64,000 bases of DNA, taken from contig NZ_JTJC03000008.1 of the NCBI RefSeq assembly GCF_000817735.3, positions 160,736-224,735 on the forward strand, read 5' to 3'. Under the pieces are notes generated by a model, which was not told where the DNA came from, ran no database searches, and saw only the letters and a list, made by a program, of their open reading frames with translations. Below are positions 16,889 through 26,130 of this stretch, piece after piece. Every line of letters begins with the position of its first letter. Positions within the stretch are counted from its first letter, which is position 1. Made by a program: the position numbers and the translations under genes. Source of the DNA: Scytonema millei VB511283 (GTDB lineage Bacteria; Cyanobacteriota; Cyanobacteriia; Cyanobacteriales; Chroococcidiopsidaceae).

Positions 16889-16964
16889 GGTGAAGAGATT
16901 ATTCTTTCGCCAAAGGTGAAGAGATTTTAATTTCACCAGAAGTAAAAAGAGTTTGATTCTCACC
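16889..16964 (+). repeat. Three imperfect about 25-bp direct repeats in the clpC leader
   Basis: Units begin near 16889, 16915 and 16941 and share a pattern like GGTGAAGAGATTnTnnTTTCnCC. Units 1 and 2 can each fold through GGTGAA with TTCGCC or TTCACC. Unit 3 is more diverged. They lie between the palindrome at 16865 and the clpC start, so they may be leader hairpins affecting clpC expression. Confidence 0.5.
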
Positions 16965-16995
16965 TTTTCAAACAGCTCGGTAGAGGAAGTCCGTT

Positions 16996-19482
16996 ATGTT
17001 TGAGCATTTCACTGATAAAGCAATTAAAGCAGTTATGCTTGCCCAGGAAGAAGCACGTCGCCTGGGTCACAATTTAGTAGGAACCGAGCAAATTTTATTA
17101 GGCTTGATTGGAGAAGGCACGGGAATTGCAGCAAAAGTATTAACCGAGCTGGGAGTGACCCTTCAAGCAGCCCGCGCCGAAGTGGAAAAAATAATCGGTA
17201 GAGGAAATCGTCCAGCGATGGCTGAAATTCCCTTTACACCAAAAGTCAAGCGCGTATTCGAGCAAGCTTTCACAGAAGCACGCACTTTGGGGCATAATTA
17301 CATCGGTCCAGAACATGTGTTGTTAGGTTTGCTCCAAGAGGGAGAAGGTGTCGCTGGAAAAGTTCTACAAAACTTGGGGGTCGATTTAGACGAAGCCCGT
17401 GGTAACACGATTCGCAAGTTAGGCGAAGTTGCAACTGTTGCTAGTGCTGGTAGACAAGGACGCAAGGGTTTTGGCACGGCTCCTAGCAAAACTTCGACGC
17501 TAGATGAGTTTGGGACGAATTTAACGAAGCTAGCGGCGGAAGGTAAGCTAGATCCTGTCGTCGGTCGTGAAAAAGAAGTTCAACGTGCCGTGCAAATTTT
17601 AGGTCGGCGCACGAAGAATAACCCCGTATTGATTGGCGAACCTGGTGTTGGTAAAACCGCGATCGCGGAAGGATTGGCGCAACGGATTGCTAACAACGAC
17701 GTACCCGAAACTTTGGTAGACAAGCAGCTATACAGTCTTGATATGGGCTTGTTAGTTGCTGGAACTCGCTATCGCGGCGACTTTGAAGAACGGATCAAAT
17801 CTGTTTTGGATGAAGTGCGATCGAATAGCAGCGTTATCCTATTTATCGACGAAATCCATACTTTAATTGGCGTAGGCGGTGTCGAAGGCGGAATCGATGC
17901 GGCGAATATGCTCAAGCCTGCCTTAGCTAGAGGCGAGTTGCAGTGCATGGGAGCTACTACCCTAGATGAGTACCGCAAGCACATCGAGCGAGATGCAGCA
18001 CTAGAAAGGCGTTTCCAGCCAGTGATGGTAGATGAACCTAGTGTTGTCGAGACAATCGAGATTTTGTTTGGACTGCGCGATCGCTACGAGCAACACCACA
18101 AAGTTAAGATGTCAGATCTAGCTTTGGCTGCTGCTGCTAAATTGTCCGATCGCTACATTAGCGATCGCTTTTTGCCCGATAAGGCGATCGATTTGATCGA
18201 CGAAGCAGGTTCTCGCGTCCGCTTCCGCAACTCGAAGCAGTCTCCCGAAACCCAAGCACTCAAGCAAGAATTGGTGCAGGTAACGAAAGATAAAGAAGCC
18301 GCAGTCTCGGCACAAGATTTTGACAATGCTGGGAAATTGCGCGATCGCGAGTTGGAAATCGAGCAACAACTGAAGGCGATCGCTGAAAATAGAAAGCAAG
18401 AAATCGAAAACGCTAGCGTTCCTGTAGTAGACGAAGAAGACATTGCTCAAATTGTCGCTTCTTGGACGGGCGTACCTGTCAGCAAGCTAACGGAATCTGA
18501 ATCAGAGTTGCTGTTGCACTTAGAAGATACTCTGCACCAGCGTCTAATCGGACAAGAAGAAGCCGTTACAGCTGTTTCTAAAGCTATCCGCAGGGCGCGA
18601 GTTGGATTGAAGAATCCCGACCGTCCGATCGCTAGCTTTATCTTCTCCGGTCCTACTGGTGTAGGTAAGACGGAGTTGGCAAAATCCCTTGCTGCATACT
18701 TCTTCGGTTCGGAAGAAGCGATGATTCGCTTGGATATGTCGGAATTCATGGAACGACATACTGTTTCTAAGCTCATCGGTTCGCCTCCTGGTTACGTTGG
18801 CTTTGACGAAGGCGGACAACTAACGGAAGCCGTGCGGCGCAAACCATACACCGTGTTGCTATTCGACGAGATCGAGAAAGCACACCCTGACGTGTTTAAT
18901 ATGCTGTTGCAAATCATGGATGACGGTCGTTTGACCGATGCCAAGGGACGCACGGTAGACTTTAAAAACACGCTGATTATTCTCACCTCTAATATTGGTT
19001 CGAGAGTCATTGAAAAAGGTGGCGGTGGAATTGGATTTGAATTAGATGGCGATCGCGCTGACGCACAATACGATCGCGTCCGTAACTTGGTACAAGAAGA
19101 ACTCAAGCAACATTTCCGTCCTGAGTTTCTCAACCGTCTTGATGAGGTCATTGTCTTCCGTCAACTCAATAAGAATGAAGTCAAGCAAATTGCTGACATC
19201 ATGCTTCAAGAGATTTCTAGCCGCTTGACCGAGCGTTCTATTACCTTGAAAGTGACAGAGCGTTTTAAAGATAAAGTGGTCGATGAAGGCTACAATCCCA
19301 GCTACGGTGCTAGACCGTTGCGCAGAGCAATGATGCGGCTGTTGGAAGATTCTTTAGCCGAAGCTATGTTATCCGGTCGCATTAACGATGGCGACACAGC
19401 TCTAGTTGATGTTGATGCTGACGGTCAAGTCCAAGTCAGCAAAGTAGAAGCAAAAGAATTGATGTTGTCTTCTGCTAGCTAG
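16996..19482 (+). CDS. clpC: ATP-dependent Clp protease ATP-binding subunit ClpC
   Basis: ClpC (Hsp100) unfolds proteins and feeds them to ClpP/ClpR. At 828 residues it has the cyanobacterial length. Order: two Clp N-terminal repeats (about 1-145), the first AAA+ module with Walker [10 protein letters not shown] (near 214), the UVR-type middle region ([16 protein letters not shown], near 440), the second AAA+ module with Walker [10 protein letters not shown] (near 552), the ClpP-docking loop GIGFEL (near 678) and the D2-small domain. It begins [21 protein letters not shown] as expected. It is monocistronic: a long leader with repeats lies upstream and a strong terminator follows. Confidence 0.97.
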   Translation: MFEHFTDKAIKAVMLAQEEARRLGHNLVGTEQILLGLIGEGTGIAAKVLTELGVTLQAARAEVEKIIGRGNRPAMAEIPFTPKVKRVFEQAFTEARTLGHNYIGPEHVLLGLLQEGEGVAGKVLQNLGVDLDEARGNTIRKLGEVATVASAGRQGRKGFGTAPSKTSTLDEFGTNLTKLAAEGKLDPVVGREKEVQRAVQILGRRTKNNPVLIGEPGVGKTAIAEGLAQRIANNDVPETLVDKQLYSLDMGLLVAGTRYRGDFEERIKSVLDEVRSNSSVILFIDEIHTLIGVGGVEGGIDAANMLKPALARGELQCMGATTLDEYRKHIERDAALERRFQPVMVDEPSVVETIEILFGLRDRYEQHHKVKMSDLALAAAAKLSDRYISDRFLPDKAIDLIDEAGSRVRFRNSKQSPETQALKQELVQVTKDKEAAVSAQDFDNAGKLRDRELEIEQQLKAIAENRKQEIENASVPVVDEEDIAQIVASWTGVPVSKLTESESELLLHLEDTLHQRLIGQEEAVTAVSKAIRRARVGLKNPDRPIASFIFSGPTGVGKTELAKSLAAYFFGSEEAMIRLDMSEFMERHTVSKLIGSPPGYVGFDEGGQLTEAVRRKPYTVLLFDEIEKAHPDVFNMLLQIMDDGRLTDAKGRTVDFKNTLIILTSNIGSRVIEKGGGGIGFELDGDRADAQYDRVRNLVQEELKQHFRPEFLNRLDEVIVFRQLNKNEVKQIADIMLQEISSRLTERSITLKVTERFKDKVVDEGYNPSYGARPLRRAMMRLLEDSLAEAMLSGRINDGDTALVDVDADGQVQVSKVEAKELMLSSAS

Positions 19483-19504
19483 AATGTTTTTGAATAAACC
19501 ATAA

Positions 19505-19540
19505 ATGTAGGGTGAGCAAATGCTCGTCCTACATTTTTTT
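19505..19540 (+). terminator. Rho-independent terminator of clpC
   Basis: ATGTAGGGTGAGCA pairs with TGCTCGTCCTACAT (14 pairs including two G-U) around a two-base loop, and is followed by seven T. It lies 22 bases after the clpC stop. Its stem is a GTAGGGTGGGC-family palindrome, which shows that this repeat family can work as a terminator. Confidence 0.85.
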
Positions 19541-19607
19541 GAGACTCGAAAAACGCGGAAGTGAAATTCAAACGAGTTTGTCAAATAAATTGGGTCAAGG
19601 GGAAAAG

Positions 19608-20540
19608 TTAGGATGGAAAGCGATCGCCAAATTCGATAGCAAAACGATTGAGCGCAGGTTTCCAATCACGAATTGGCATGGTCCGCTTTTTAGCAATATT
19701 CTGGAGCGCCAGGTAAACACTTTCAGAGCGGACTCGTCAGTAGGAAAAGCACTTCGGATTTCTCAGCACTTTTCTCAGAGTCATATTCATTGACTCGATG
19801 ACATTGGTGGTGTAGATAGCTTTGCGAATCTCAGGCGGAAAGGCAAAAAACGGGATAATGTGCTGCCAGTGAGTCATCCAAGACTTGCTGATGGTGGGGT
19901 ATTGCCGATCCCCTGCATTCAGCAAAGCGTAGCAACTGCTGTTCTGCCTGGGCTTCAGGGAAGAGCGGTGTAAACCAGTCTCAGGTCAGCGGCGACGGCT
20001 TTACGGTCTTTGTAGGACACGTAGCTCAAGGAATTTCTCACCAGATGAACAATGCACATTTGTACCTGGGTTTTGGGAAACACAGCGACAAATCGCATCT
20101 GGGAAGCCCGTTAAGCCATCTACACAAGCGATGAAGATATCCTTCACCCCCCGATTTTGTAACTCTGTTAAAACCTGTAACCAAAACTTGGCGGATTCAT
20201 TCTGGGTCATCCACATCCCCAAGAGTTCCTTAGCACCCGATAAATTAACTCCTAAAGCCAAGTGGATGGCTTTGTTGATAACTCGTCCAACAGGCGCAGA
20301 CTTTGACGACGATTGCATCAAAGTAAACGATTGGGTAAACCGAATCAAGACTACGATTTTGCGCCTTGTTTGCGCTCCTCTTCCACGGCAGAGCGCGACA
20401 TTGGAAATCAAGCCAGCTGACACCTCCACCCCGTAGAGGTCTTGTAGCTGTGCTTGGATGTCACGAGTACTCATGCAAGAGCGCATACAACGACAGAATC
20501 TTGTCATCAAACCCGTCAAATCGCGTTTGTTCCAACAGCA
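19608..20540 (-). pseudogene. Decayed IS256-family transposase
   Basis: Fragments of an IS256-type (Mutator-like DDE) transposase in several frames. Reading down the minus strand: GFDDKILSLYA, then STRDIQAQLQDLYGVEVSAG and [50 protein letters not shown], then after a frame change YPTISKSW, IIPFFAFPPEIRKAIYTTNV, and finally NIAKKRTMPIRDWKPALNRF and EFGDRFPS with TAA at 19610-19608. The N-terminal third of the transposase is missing. At least three frameshifts make it inactive. The fragment adjoins a recombinase remnant at about 20520-20545 (next entry). I could not define terminal inverted repeats. Confidence 0.85.
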
Positions 20541-20877
20541 ACATTGTGGTCTTTTATACTCCACGAACTTTTCCCATAACTCAGCCAACGATGGGTTTAC
20601 AGGGGTAGAGATTGGGGTAATAGTGCTAACGGTTGAAAGTGCTGCCTGTGGTTTGTACTTCGTTAGCGTTTCATCAAAGTTACCAGAAATGAGATCCAGC
20701 TCGATTTGATTTGCTCTCATCTGCGTAGCGCGAGCGTGTAGTTGGCGTATCGTCAAAGCCAAGTGAAAGATAATGACGCTTACCGCCATAAGAGAAAACT
20801 AGCTGTAGCCGACCATTAGAGTTTTTGACCCGAACTGCTCCTTTGGAAGCCTTCTGTTTTCTGCTTTCTGAGTACAT
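20541..20877 (-). pseudogene. Truncated tyrosine recombinase/integrase (N-terminal part)
   Basis: From ATG 20877 the frame gives an integrase arm-type DNA-binding domain: KASKGAVRVKNSNGRLQLVF followed by SYGGKRHYLSLGFDDTP. After a frameshift at about 20720-20745 the next frame continues RANQIELDLISGNFDETLTK and SLAELWEKFVEYKRPQ, the start of the core-binding (SAM-like) domain. There the homology stops and IS256 sequence begins, so the catalytic domain (R..HxxR..Y) is absent. The gene starts 166 bases from the 3' end of a tRNA-Gly gene, the usual position of an integrase in an element inserted at a tRNA. A relic of an integrated element is the simplest reading. Confidence 0.75.
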
Positions 20878-20884
20878 ATATGTC

Positions 20885-20949
20885 TTGGGGTAAACGCCAA
20901 TAATTTACCCCAATTTTCACTCTAAAAGCACCTAAACTACCCCAATTTT
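20885..20949. promoter_or_regulatory. Repeated TACCCCAATTTT sites upstream of the integrase remnant
   Basis: TACCCCAATTTT occurs twice in direct orientation (20906-20917 and 20938-20949), 32 bp apart, about three helical turns. An 8-base inverted copy (TTGGGGTA) lies at 20885-20892. The position between the tRNA and the integrase start suits arm-type integrase sites or an autoregulatory operator. This is inference from position and repetition. Confidence 0.4.
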
Positions 20950-21000
20950 GGGCACAAGTTCAGAACTTTTGTACTATTGACTCGAATGACACAAAAATGC

Positions 21001-21033
21001 AAAACCCCTAAAAATCAACGGTTTCAGGGGTTT
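21001..21033 (-). terminator. Hairpin following tRNA-Gly
   Basis: Read on the minus strand, AAACCCCT (21033-21026) pairs with AGGGGTTT (21009-21002), then a short run of T follows. It begins 10 bases after the tRNA 3' end and is a plausible terminator. The 16-base loop is long. Confidence 0.45.
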
Positions 21034-21042
21034 CGGTCAAAA

Positions 21043-21113
21043 AGCGGGCAGCGAGAATCGAACTCGCATCAATAGCTTGGAAGGCTATGGTTTTACCACT
21101 AAACTATGCCCGC
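21043..21113 (-). tRNA. trnG: tRNA-Gly (anticodon UCC)
   Basis: On the minus strand the 71-base sequence folds into a full cloverleaf: acceptor GCGGGCA with TGCCCGC, anticodon stem ATAGC/GCTAT with loop CTTCCAA (anticodon TCC), T arm GCGAG-TTCGATT-CTCGC, and discriminator T. CCA is not encoded. The 3' end faces the integrase remnant. Confidence 0.97.
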
Positions 21114-21325
21114 ACGCTGTTGACGATACGAGATGCCGCTACTGGAGAACTCAATTAGAATAACATAGATTTTATTGAGTTTGCACGCAGTTACTCAGCA
21201 ATCGGGAAGTAGGGAGTGGTGAAGTGGCTAGCGATCGCGACTTTTCGTTCTGATTTCTGACTTCTGATAAGTCTTCCATAAGCTATTCTGGTCTTAGCTG
21301 TAGCGATCGTTTAGGATATTTGGCA

Positions 21326-22012
21326 GTGGGCAGCTTATATGTTTCAAAATCTTCCTCTTTGACTCCATCTAATTTTCAAGTGCTGACATCGCAACCAGGC
21401 GATCGCAACTTCCACTGGCAAGTTCGTCCTGCCGGACTGGAAGATGTGTCGAGCGTCGCAGAAATTTTGGCAGACAGTTTTCACTCTCGCGAAGGATTTT
21501 TTGGTTGGACTTACCCGTTGTTGAGGCTGGGAATTTACGAAGACATTCGCCATCGCATCCATACCACTGCCCCCCATCACGTCTGTTTAGTCGCAGTTGA
21601 AAAAACTGCACAAAATGAAAATATAGGTATCTATTCCCATGACAGTACGTTAGGTATAGCTGGAACAGTAGAACTGGCATTGCGAACAATCTCGCTGGGA
21701 ACCGCTTACAGCTTTACACCCTATCGCCAAAGCTATCAATATCCCTATCTTTCAAATCTAGCCGTTCATACAACTCGTCGCCGCCAAGGAATAGCCGGGA
21801 AATTACTGCTTAGCTGCGAACAAGTTGCTAAATCTTGGGGTTTTGACGATCTATTTCTCCATGTCTTAGAAAACAATCATCAAGCACGACAACTCTATCT
21901 AAAATTGGGATATCAGTTAGAACGAATTGATACAAGTTGGAGCCATTGGCTATTTCAACAACCTCGGCAGTTACTATTACACAAGCGCCTCAAATCCAGC
22001 AATAGTACTTGA
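21326..22012 (+). CDS. GNAT-family N-acetyltransferase
   Basis: An acetyl-CoA-dependent N-acetyltransferase of unknown substrate (about 228 residues). The N-terminal segment VRPAGLEDVSSVAEILADSF is the typical first beta-alpha unit. Motif A is LSNLAVHTTRRRQGIAGKLL, holding the R/QxxGxA pyrophosphate loop. A C-terminal motif NNHQARQLYLKLGYQ completes the fold. About 35 residues precede the domain. The start is unclear: TTG 21320 and GTG 21326 are both in frame, while the nearby ATG at 21339 is not, and I favour GTG. The gene is alone, with tRNA-Gly on the opposite strand upstream. Confidence 0.8.
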   Translation: MGSLYVSKSSSLTPSNFQVLTSQPGDRNFHWQVRPAGLEDVSSVAEILADSFHSREGFFGWTYPLLRLGIYEDIRHRIHTTAPHHVCLVAVEKTAQNENIGIYSHDSTLGIAGTVELALRTISLGTAYSFTPYRQSYQYPYLSNLAVHTTRRRQGIAGKLLLSCEQVAKSWGFDDLFLHVLENNHQARQLYLKLGYQLERIDTSWSHWLFQQPRQLLLHKRLKSSNST

Positions 22013-22479
22013 ATGCGATTTTGGGACTGACAGCTAGATTGAAAACTTGACACTGGAATGACGATCTCTGACATTGAGCGGCGCAAAGCTGTCTATCCTT
22101 TCAGGTCGCTCTATCTATTCCGCCACTAGCAAAAACGATACAAATTGTAACCGCTGCCAAATAATTAAGTAAAAGTTAAAATATTCAGGCAATTCGGTAT
22201 TAATTATTGCTTAAATAAATATTAGTCTCTTCTCAGCCTATAAGATTTCTGAATTTAATCTTTATTAAGGCTTTAAACTTACCTCATAGTTACTTTATAT
22301 CAGCCTTTGCTAGATCAAATAGAATATGAAGCAAAATGGGTAACCAGAAGGCAAAAGTTGCGTTTTTGTTTGCTCAGTCGTCATGTTTTGGATCGAAGGG
22401 AAGGCAAAGCAGTTGGATTTGACTCCTAGCTACTCTTTATACTTACAAACCCACAGAAAACTTATCTTGAGTAGGAAAA
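22013..22479. other. 467-base spacer; no gene seen
   Basis: An A/T-rich spacer between the acetyltransferase and the next gene. I find no ORF with a ribosome site, no RNA gene and no tandem repeat. It should contain the promoter of the gene at 22480. Confidence 0.5.
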
Positions 22480-23043
22480 ATGGATAGCAAAATCCGATCG
22501 TATTACCAACCTGCTCTACTACTAGCCCAAACCCCTTGTAGCAGTATCGGCATTACCGATTCCTGTGGTTCTAGCAGCATGACACATATCAACGAAAGTC
22601 AGAATGCTTCGGAAATTCTACAGCTGCTGCACAACGGGCAAGTACTGATGGTCAACAGTCGCCGCAGAAATGGCTTGATCGTGATCAAGCGCTTTCATGC
22701 AGAATTTGCCGGACCTGGAGCCGCAGTGGGGGGTTTTTACGATCGCGATTGTCAAGCAGCAATACCAGTCGGGAATCTTTCTTTAGTTACGCCTGAATCT
22801 CATGAAGACTGTCAGAAAGCTTACTTAATCCGAAGGCAGTGGATTCGGTTGATGAAGCAAATTACCGAGAAGACAGTTCCCCAGCAACGAGTGCAAAAAA
22901 TTCTCGAACAATTTGAACAGTATTTTGACACGGAAACTGTAAATCGCGTTTCAGACGAGGCTTTTGCCCTGCTAGTTGGCATTCTGCCCCAAACTGTTGC
23001 TATGGTACGCCGACCGAGTGGCATTGAGCGTCGCCGACTTTAA
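22480..23043 (+). CDS. Conserved-looking hypothetical protein, unknown function
   Basis: A 187-residue soluble protein that I do not recognise. It has a variable first 40 residues, then a compact globular part: NASEILQLLHNGQVLMVNSR, RRNGLIVIKRFHAEFAGPGA and VGGFYDRDCQAAIPVGNLSL. A helical part follows (YLIRRQWIRLMKQITEKT, VQKILEQFEQYFDTETVNRV) and ends near a basic PSGIERRRL. AGGA lies about 7 bases before ATG 22480. Composition and codons match the neighbours. It stands alone, convergent with hisC. Confidence 0.7.
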   Translation: MDSKIRSYYQPALLLAQTPCSSIGITDSCGSSSMTHINESQNASEILQLLHNGQVLMVNSRRRNGLIVIKRFHAEFAGPGAAVGGFYDRDCQAAIPVGNLSLVTPESHEDCQKAYLIRRQWIRLMKQITEKTVPQQRVQKILEQFEQYFDTETVNRVSDEAFALLVGILPQTVAMVRRPSGIERRRL

Positions 23044-23053
23044 AGTACGGAGT

Positions 23054-24202
23054 TTAGGAGTTAGGGAAAACTGACAAGATTCTCTCTAAAGTACGAGCAT
23101 TTTCCTCTGGTGTGCCGATAGTAATTCGCAAGCCGTTGCTAATCTGTCTGACTAACGTACCGCTGGCTTGTAACTGTTGATGCAACTTGCTAAGGGAATC
23201 GCTTTCTAGGGCGATCGCATCCTGCTGTAACTGAATAAAAATAAAATTAGCCATACTCGGATAGACTTTGAACTGAGGGCAAGCGGTTAAAGCCTGCATC
23301 AGCTTGCTTCTTTCAGATAAAATTTGGGGAATTGCACTTAATAAGGTGTGACGATACTGAAGAGAGATCGCGGCTGCGGCTTGAGAATATGTAGGTAAAT
23401 TATAAGGGAGACGAATTTTTTCCAAAGTCATAATTAATTCTGGATGCCCGATCGCATAGCCTACCCGATGTGCTGCTAAGCGAAAAGCTTTGGAAAATGT
23501 CCGCAGTACAATCCAATTCGGTCGGTGCAATAATTCGCTGGCAACAGTTGTTTGACTAAACTCGAAATAAGCTTCATCAATGACGACTAAAATCTCCTGT
23601 GGCAAGCTACGCAACCACTCTAATTCTGCTGTAGTTAAAGCATTAGCTGTAGGTGAATTGGGATGGACGACAAACACAACGCGGATGGGAGGATTTTGCT
23701 CGTTCGCGATCGCCAATTTTGCCGCAGCTAGATCGATCTCGAAGTTGTCGGCTTTTCGTCCCACCGCGATCGCGGGAATACCCAAAGTTTGAGCTAAAAT
23801 TCCATACATCGAAAACGTGGGATTGGCAACTAAAATCGCTCCCTCTCCCTGCAAGCAAGTCGCAATTAACAAAGAACGAATCAGTTCGTCCGAACCATTA
23901 CCGACAGAAATGTTGGCACTGGTAAAACCAGCATCAGCTAGTACCGCTGACTCACTGGCATACTGGGCGATCGTACTTTTGAGCTGAGCGTGTCCCCCAT
24001 CAGGATAACGGTTACTCTCCAGTGCGTGTTGATACATCCAGGCAAGCTTGTCTTTCAACTCTTGGGGTAGATCGAACGGACTTTCATTCGTATCTAAGCG
24101 ATCGAGCGAAATTGACGACTCAACAGCTTTTCCAGATGAGCTGTTGGGATGGGGTTTGTAAGCTGTGAACTGAGCCAGGTCTGAGCGGATGAATGGCAGC
24201 AT
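23054..24202 (-). CDS. hisC: Histidinol-phosphate aminotransferase
   Basis: A PLP-dependent class I/II aminotransferase that converts imidazole-acetol phosphate to histidinol phosphate in histidine synthesis. Seen: [50 protein letters not shown] and [19 protein letters not shown], which holds the PLP lysine. I place the start at ATG 24202-24200 (382 residues). An upstream extension to 24244 lies inside the preceding gene and is not family-like. Its ATG overlaps the TAA of the upstream hydrolase (TAATG), so translation is probably coupled. No other his gene is nearby, normal in cyanobacteria. Related transaminases can be hard to tell apart. Confidence 0.87.
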   Translation of the reverse strand: MLPFIRSDLAQFTAYKPHPNSSSGKAVESSISLDRLDTNESPFDLPQELKDKLAWMYQHALESNRYPDGGHAQLKSTIAQYASESAVLADAGFTSANISVGNGSDELIRSLLIATCLQGEGAILVANPTFSMYGILAQTLGIPAIAVGRKADNFEIDLAAAKLAIANEQNPPIRVVFVVHPNSPTANALTTAELEWLRSLPQEILVVIDEAYFEFSQTTVASELLHRPNWIVLRTFSKAFRLAAHRVGYAIGHPELIMTLEKIRLPYNLPTYSQAAAAISLQYRHTLLSAIPQILSERSKLMQALTACPQFKVYPSMANFIFIQLQQDAIALESDSLSKLHQQLQASGTLVRQISNGLRITIGTPEENARTLERILSVFPNS

Positions 24203-24900
24203 TACTTGCCTGATAACTGACAGAAAGACTTCATTATATCCCAAATCTCAGGCAGGACATTAGCTAAAGCGTGGTCGCTGTCTAGCTCGATTAATTGTAC
24301 CCAAGGGCGGTGAAGCGCAAAATTGCGGCTAGATTGAACTGGAATCACTTCATCATGAATCCCGTGAAGAATGAGAGTAGGGAGAGGGCGGGATATTTCT
24401 GTTTCTCGATACTGGATAGCATCAAGAACGAAATTATAATTTAGAGGTAATAGGCAGTTTTCGCCGTAATGATAGGTCTGTAGATACCTATCTGTCTGCC
24501 ATTGCTGAAGCTGTGCCGTGCCTAATCGCGGCAGCCAGTGGGTGAGAAATTCAAATGCGGGTGCGAGTAATACTAACCGTTGAATTTGCTGGTAATTCTG
24601 CCCCAACCAAGCTGCGGTTAGCCCGCCTAAACTAGAACCAATAACTGTGACAGATGTAGGAAGTGGTGGTAACAGGGTAACAACTTGATGTAACTGCCGC
24701 GTGATTGTTAAATGTGAAAAATCGCCCTGATTCAGATCGGGAACGCATAAAGATAGACCGATTTGGGCAAAGCGATCGCATAGATAGACTGCCTTAGCTG
24801 ACTGAGGGCTAGAGGCAAAACCATGTAGATAGATGAATTTGCTACTCAAGTGACAATTTGTTGTCAAAGTGATTGACAGTTGACAGTTATTGTGATGCAA
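24202..24900 (-). CDS. YqiA/YcfP-like alpha/beta hydrolase
   Basis: A small alpha/beta-hydrolase (UPF0227/YqiA-like esterase group). [14 protein letters not shown] gives the oxyanion loop, [13 protein letters not shown] the nucleophile serine, [11 protein letters not shown] the aspartate and DSDHALANV the histidine, so a full catalytic triad is present. The natural substrate is unknown. The first about 16 residues ([16 protein letters not shown]) are encoded by heptamer repeat DNA near 24870-24895, so the original start was probably further in. The gene overlaps hisC by one base and seems to share its transcript. Confidence 0.8.
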   Translation of the reverse strand: MHHNNCQLSITLTTNCHLSSKFIYLHGFASSPQSAKAVYLCDRFAQIGLSLCVPDLNQGDFSHLTITRQLHQVVTLLPPLPTSVTVIGSSLGGLTAAWLGQNYQQIQRLVLLAPAFEFLTHWLPRLGTAQLQQWQTDRYLQTYHYGENCLLPLNYNFVLDAIQYRETEISRPLPTLILHGIHDEVIPVQSSRNFALHRPWVQLIELDSDHALANVLPEIWDIMKSFCQLSGK

Positions 24901-24978
24901 GCAGATAACTACAAAGCATTAATCGTCTTACCCATCAATTTAACGTTTTCACGTTGACAAATTCATGTCGACCGAGCA

Positions 24979-25827
24979 TTAGACAATTTTAGTATTGAGT
25001 AAGTTGACTAAATTCTTGACTAGCGAAGGATTAGCTACCGCAGCAGCATTCGCTCCTACACCGCTGTCCGTCATTATTTCTTCAGTTGTCTCCCCAGACA
25101 TGAGAGAGGTAGAGACAGAGCCTAATAACCCAACGACCTTCATCCGAAAAGCGATTTGTTGGATGGATTCTAATGGTTGTTGCAACTGCTTGGCGATCGC
25201 TTCAATTGAAGTTTTACCATTAACGAGTTCCCATACTTGCCTTTCTTGGGCATCGAGTTGGAATCGCGGCTTAGCAACAACATTCTTATTCAAAATGTCA
25301 GATGGGGTTGGCAGTTTTGCTGTAAATGGCTTCCAGTCTCGCAATACCCGCAAACCTAATAAAGTTGCCTCCGCTACTGGCAAGCTCAAACCCGTCATTT
25401 CGATTTTCGGTAAAGTCGCTTGCGAATTAAAGCTAAAATGACCCCGCGATAATTTAAATAAAGCGCAGACGGGCTGAATGACTTGAGCGTGAAACAAAAC
25501 CTGTAATTGTTCGGCATTCAACTGTCCGTTGGTTTTCAACTCAACTCCCAGAGGATGTTCTATGCCATTTGGCTCAGACAAGATATTGAGTAATTCTGGT
25601 GCGATCCAGCCCCGCTTATCGATCATTGAGAGCAAGTGCTGATTATCGAGTTGCTCGACTATTGCAACAATACCACCTGCTTGAAACCAGAGATAGCAGC
25701 TTTTTCCTAGTTGAGAGTCGTCACTTGGTTCAGGCTCAAGCGAAAGTAAGCCTGTTTGATGAAATTGCTCGATGAATTGAAAAATATTTAGTAAGGAAAA
25801 TTCTAATAATTGTCCGGTAATTTCCAT
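24979..25827 (-). CDS. DUF4388 (PATAN-like) domain protein
   Basis: A 282-residue soluble protein with an N-terminal DUF4388/PATAN-like domain (about 1-160), recognised from MEITGQLLEFSLLNIFQFIE and the repeated 'Q..GLLSLE / LWFQAGGIVAIV' pattern. It is followed by a winged-helix-like section near 190-240 (QLDAQERQVWELVNGKTSIE, IAKQLQQPLESIQQIAFRMK). Such proteins act in two-component and motility or cell-polarity signalling in cyanobacteria, often fused to receivers, but this one has no receiver. A related architecture with a receiver is encoded at 42864-44351. Confidence 0.75.
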   Translation of the reverse strand: MEITGQLLEFSLLNIFQFIEQFHQTGLLSLEPEPSDDSQLGKSCYLWFQAGGIVAIVEQLDNQHLLSMIDKRGWIAPELLNILSEPNGIEHPLGVELKTNGQLNAEQLQVLFHAQVIQPVCALFKLSRGHFSFNSQATLPKIEMTGLSLPVAEATLLGLRVLRDWKPFTAKLPTPSDILNKNVVAKPRFQLDAQERQVWELVNGKTSIEAIAKQLQQPLESIQQIAFRMKVVGLLGSVSTSLMSGETTEEIMTDSGVGANAAAVANPSLVKNLVNLLNTKIV

Positions 25828-26048
25828 AATTGGCTGTTCTCAATTTGATTCCCACCCTTGCCAAGTCTTGTGATGTTACTTACATCTTCATTGCTGCGAA
25901 TGCTGCTAGATAAAAAGAGCTAAAACTTTTATCTAAAAATAGTACAAGCCATTTATAACAACTGTAGTTGTCGAAAATATCCGTGAAATTATTGATATTT
26001 GCGATCGAACTTGGCAAGCTTACGCAGATTGTCCACAAATAAGATGGC
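25828..26048. other. Spacer between the DUF4388 gene and gor-1; no gene seen
   Basis: A/T-rich, with no ORF bearing a ribosome site. It carries the promoter region of the DUF4388 gene and ends at a terminator-like hairpin for the upstream reductase gene. Confidence 0.4.
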
Positions 26049-26080
26049 AAAAAAACAAGCTAGCCGTGATGTGACTAGCT
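26049..26080 (-). terminator. Probable terminator of the first glutathione reductase gene
   Basis: On the minus strand AGCTAG and CTAGCT form a 6-bp stem around 11 bases, followed shortly by seven T (26049-26055). It lies about 50 bases after the reductase stop. Confidence 0.5.
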
Positions 26081-26130
26081 ATGAATCAAACTAGAAATGA
26101 ATTCGACGAAAACAGGGATTAGTCTTACCA

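Noticed and set aside
24995..25441. Plus-strand open frame of 148 codons opposite the DUF4388 gene
   Set aside because: Antisense to a protein with a recognisable domain; Ser/Cys-rich translation and no ribosome site.
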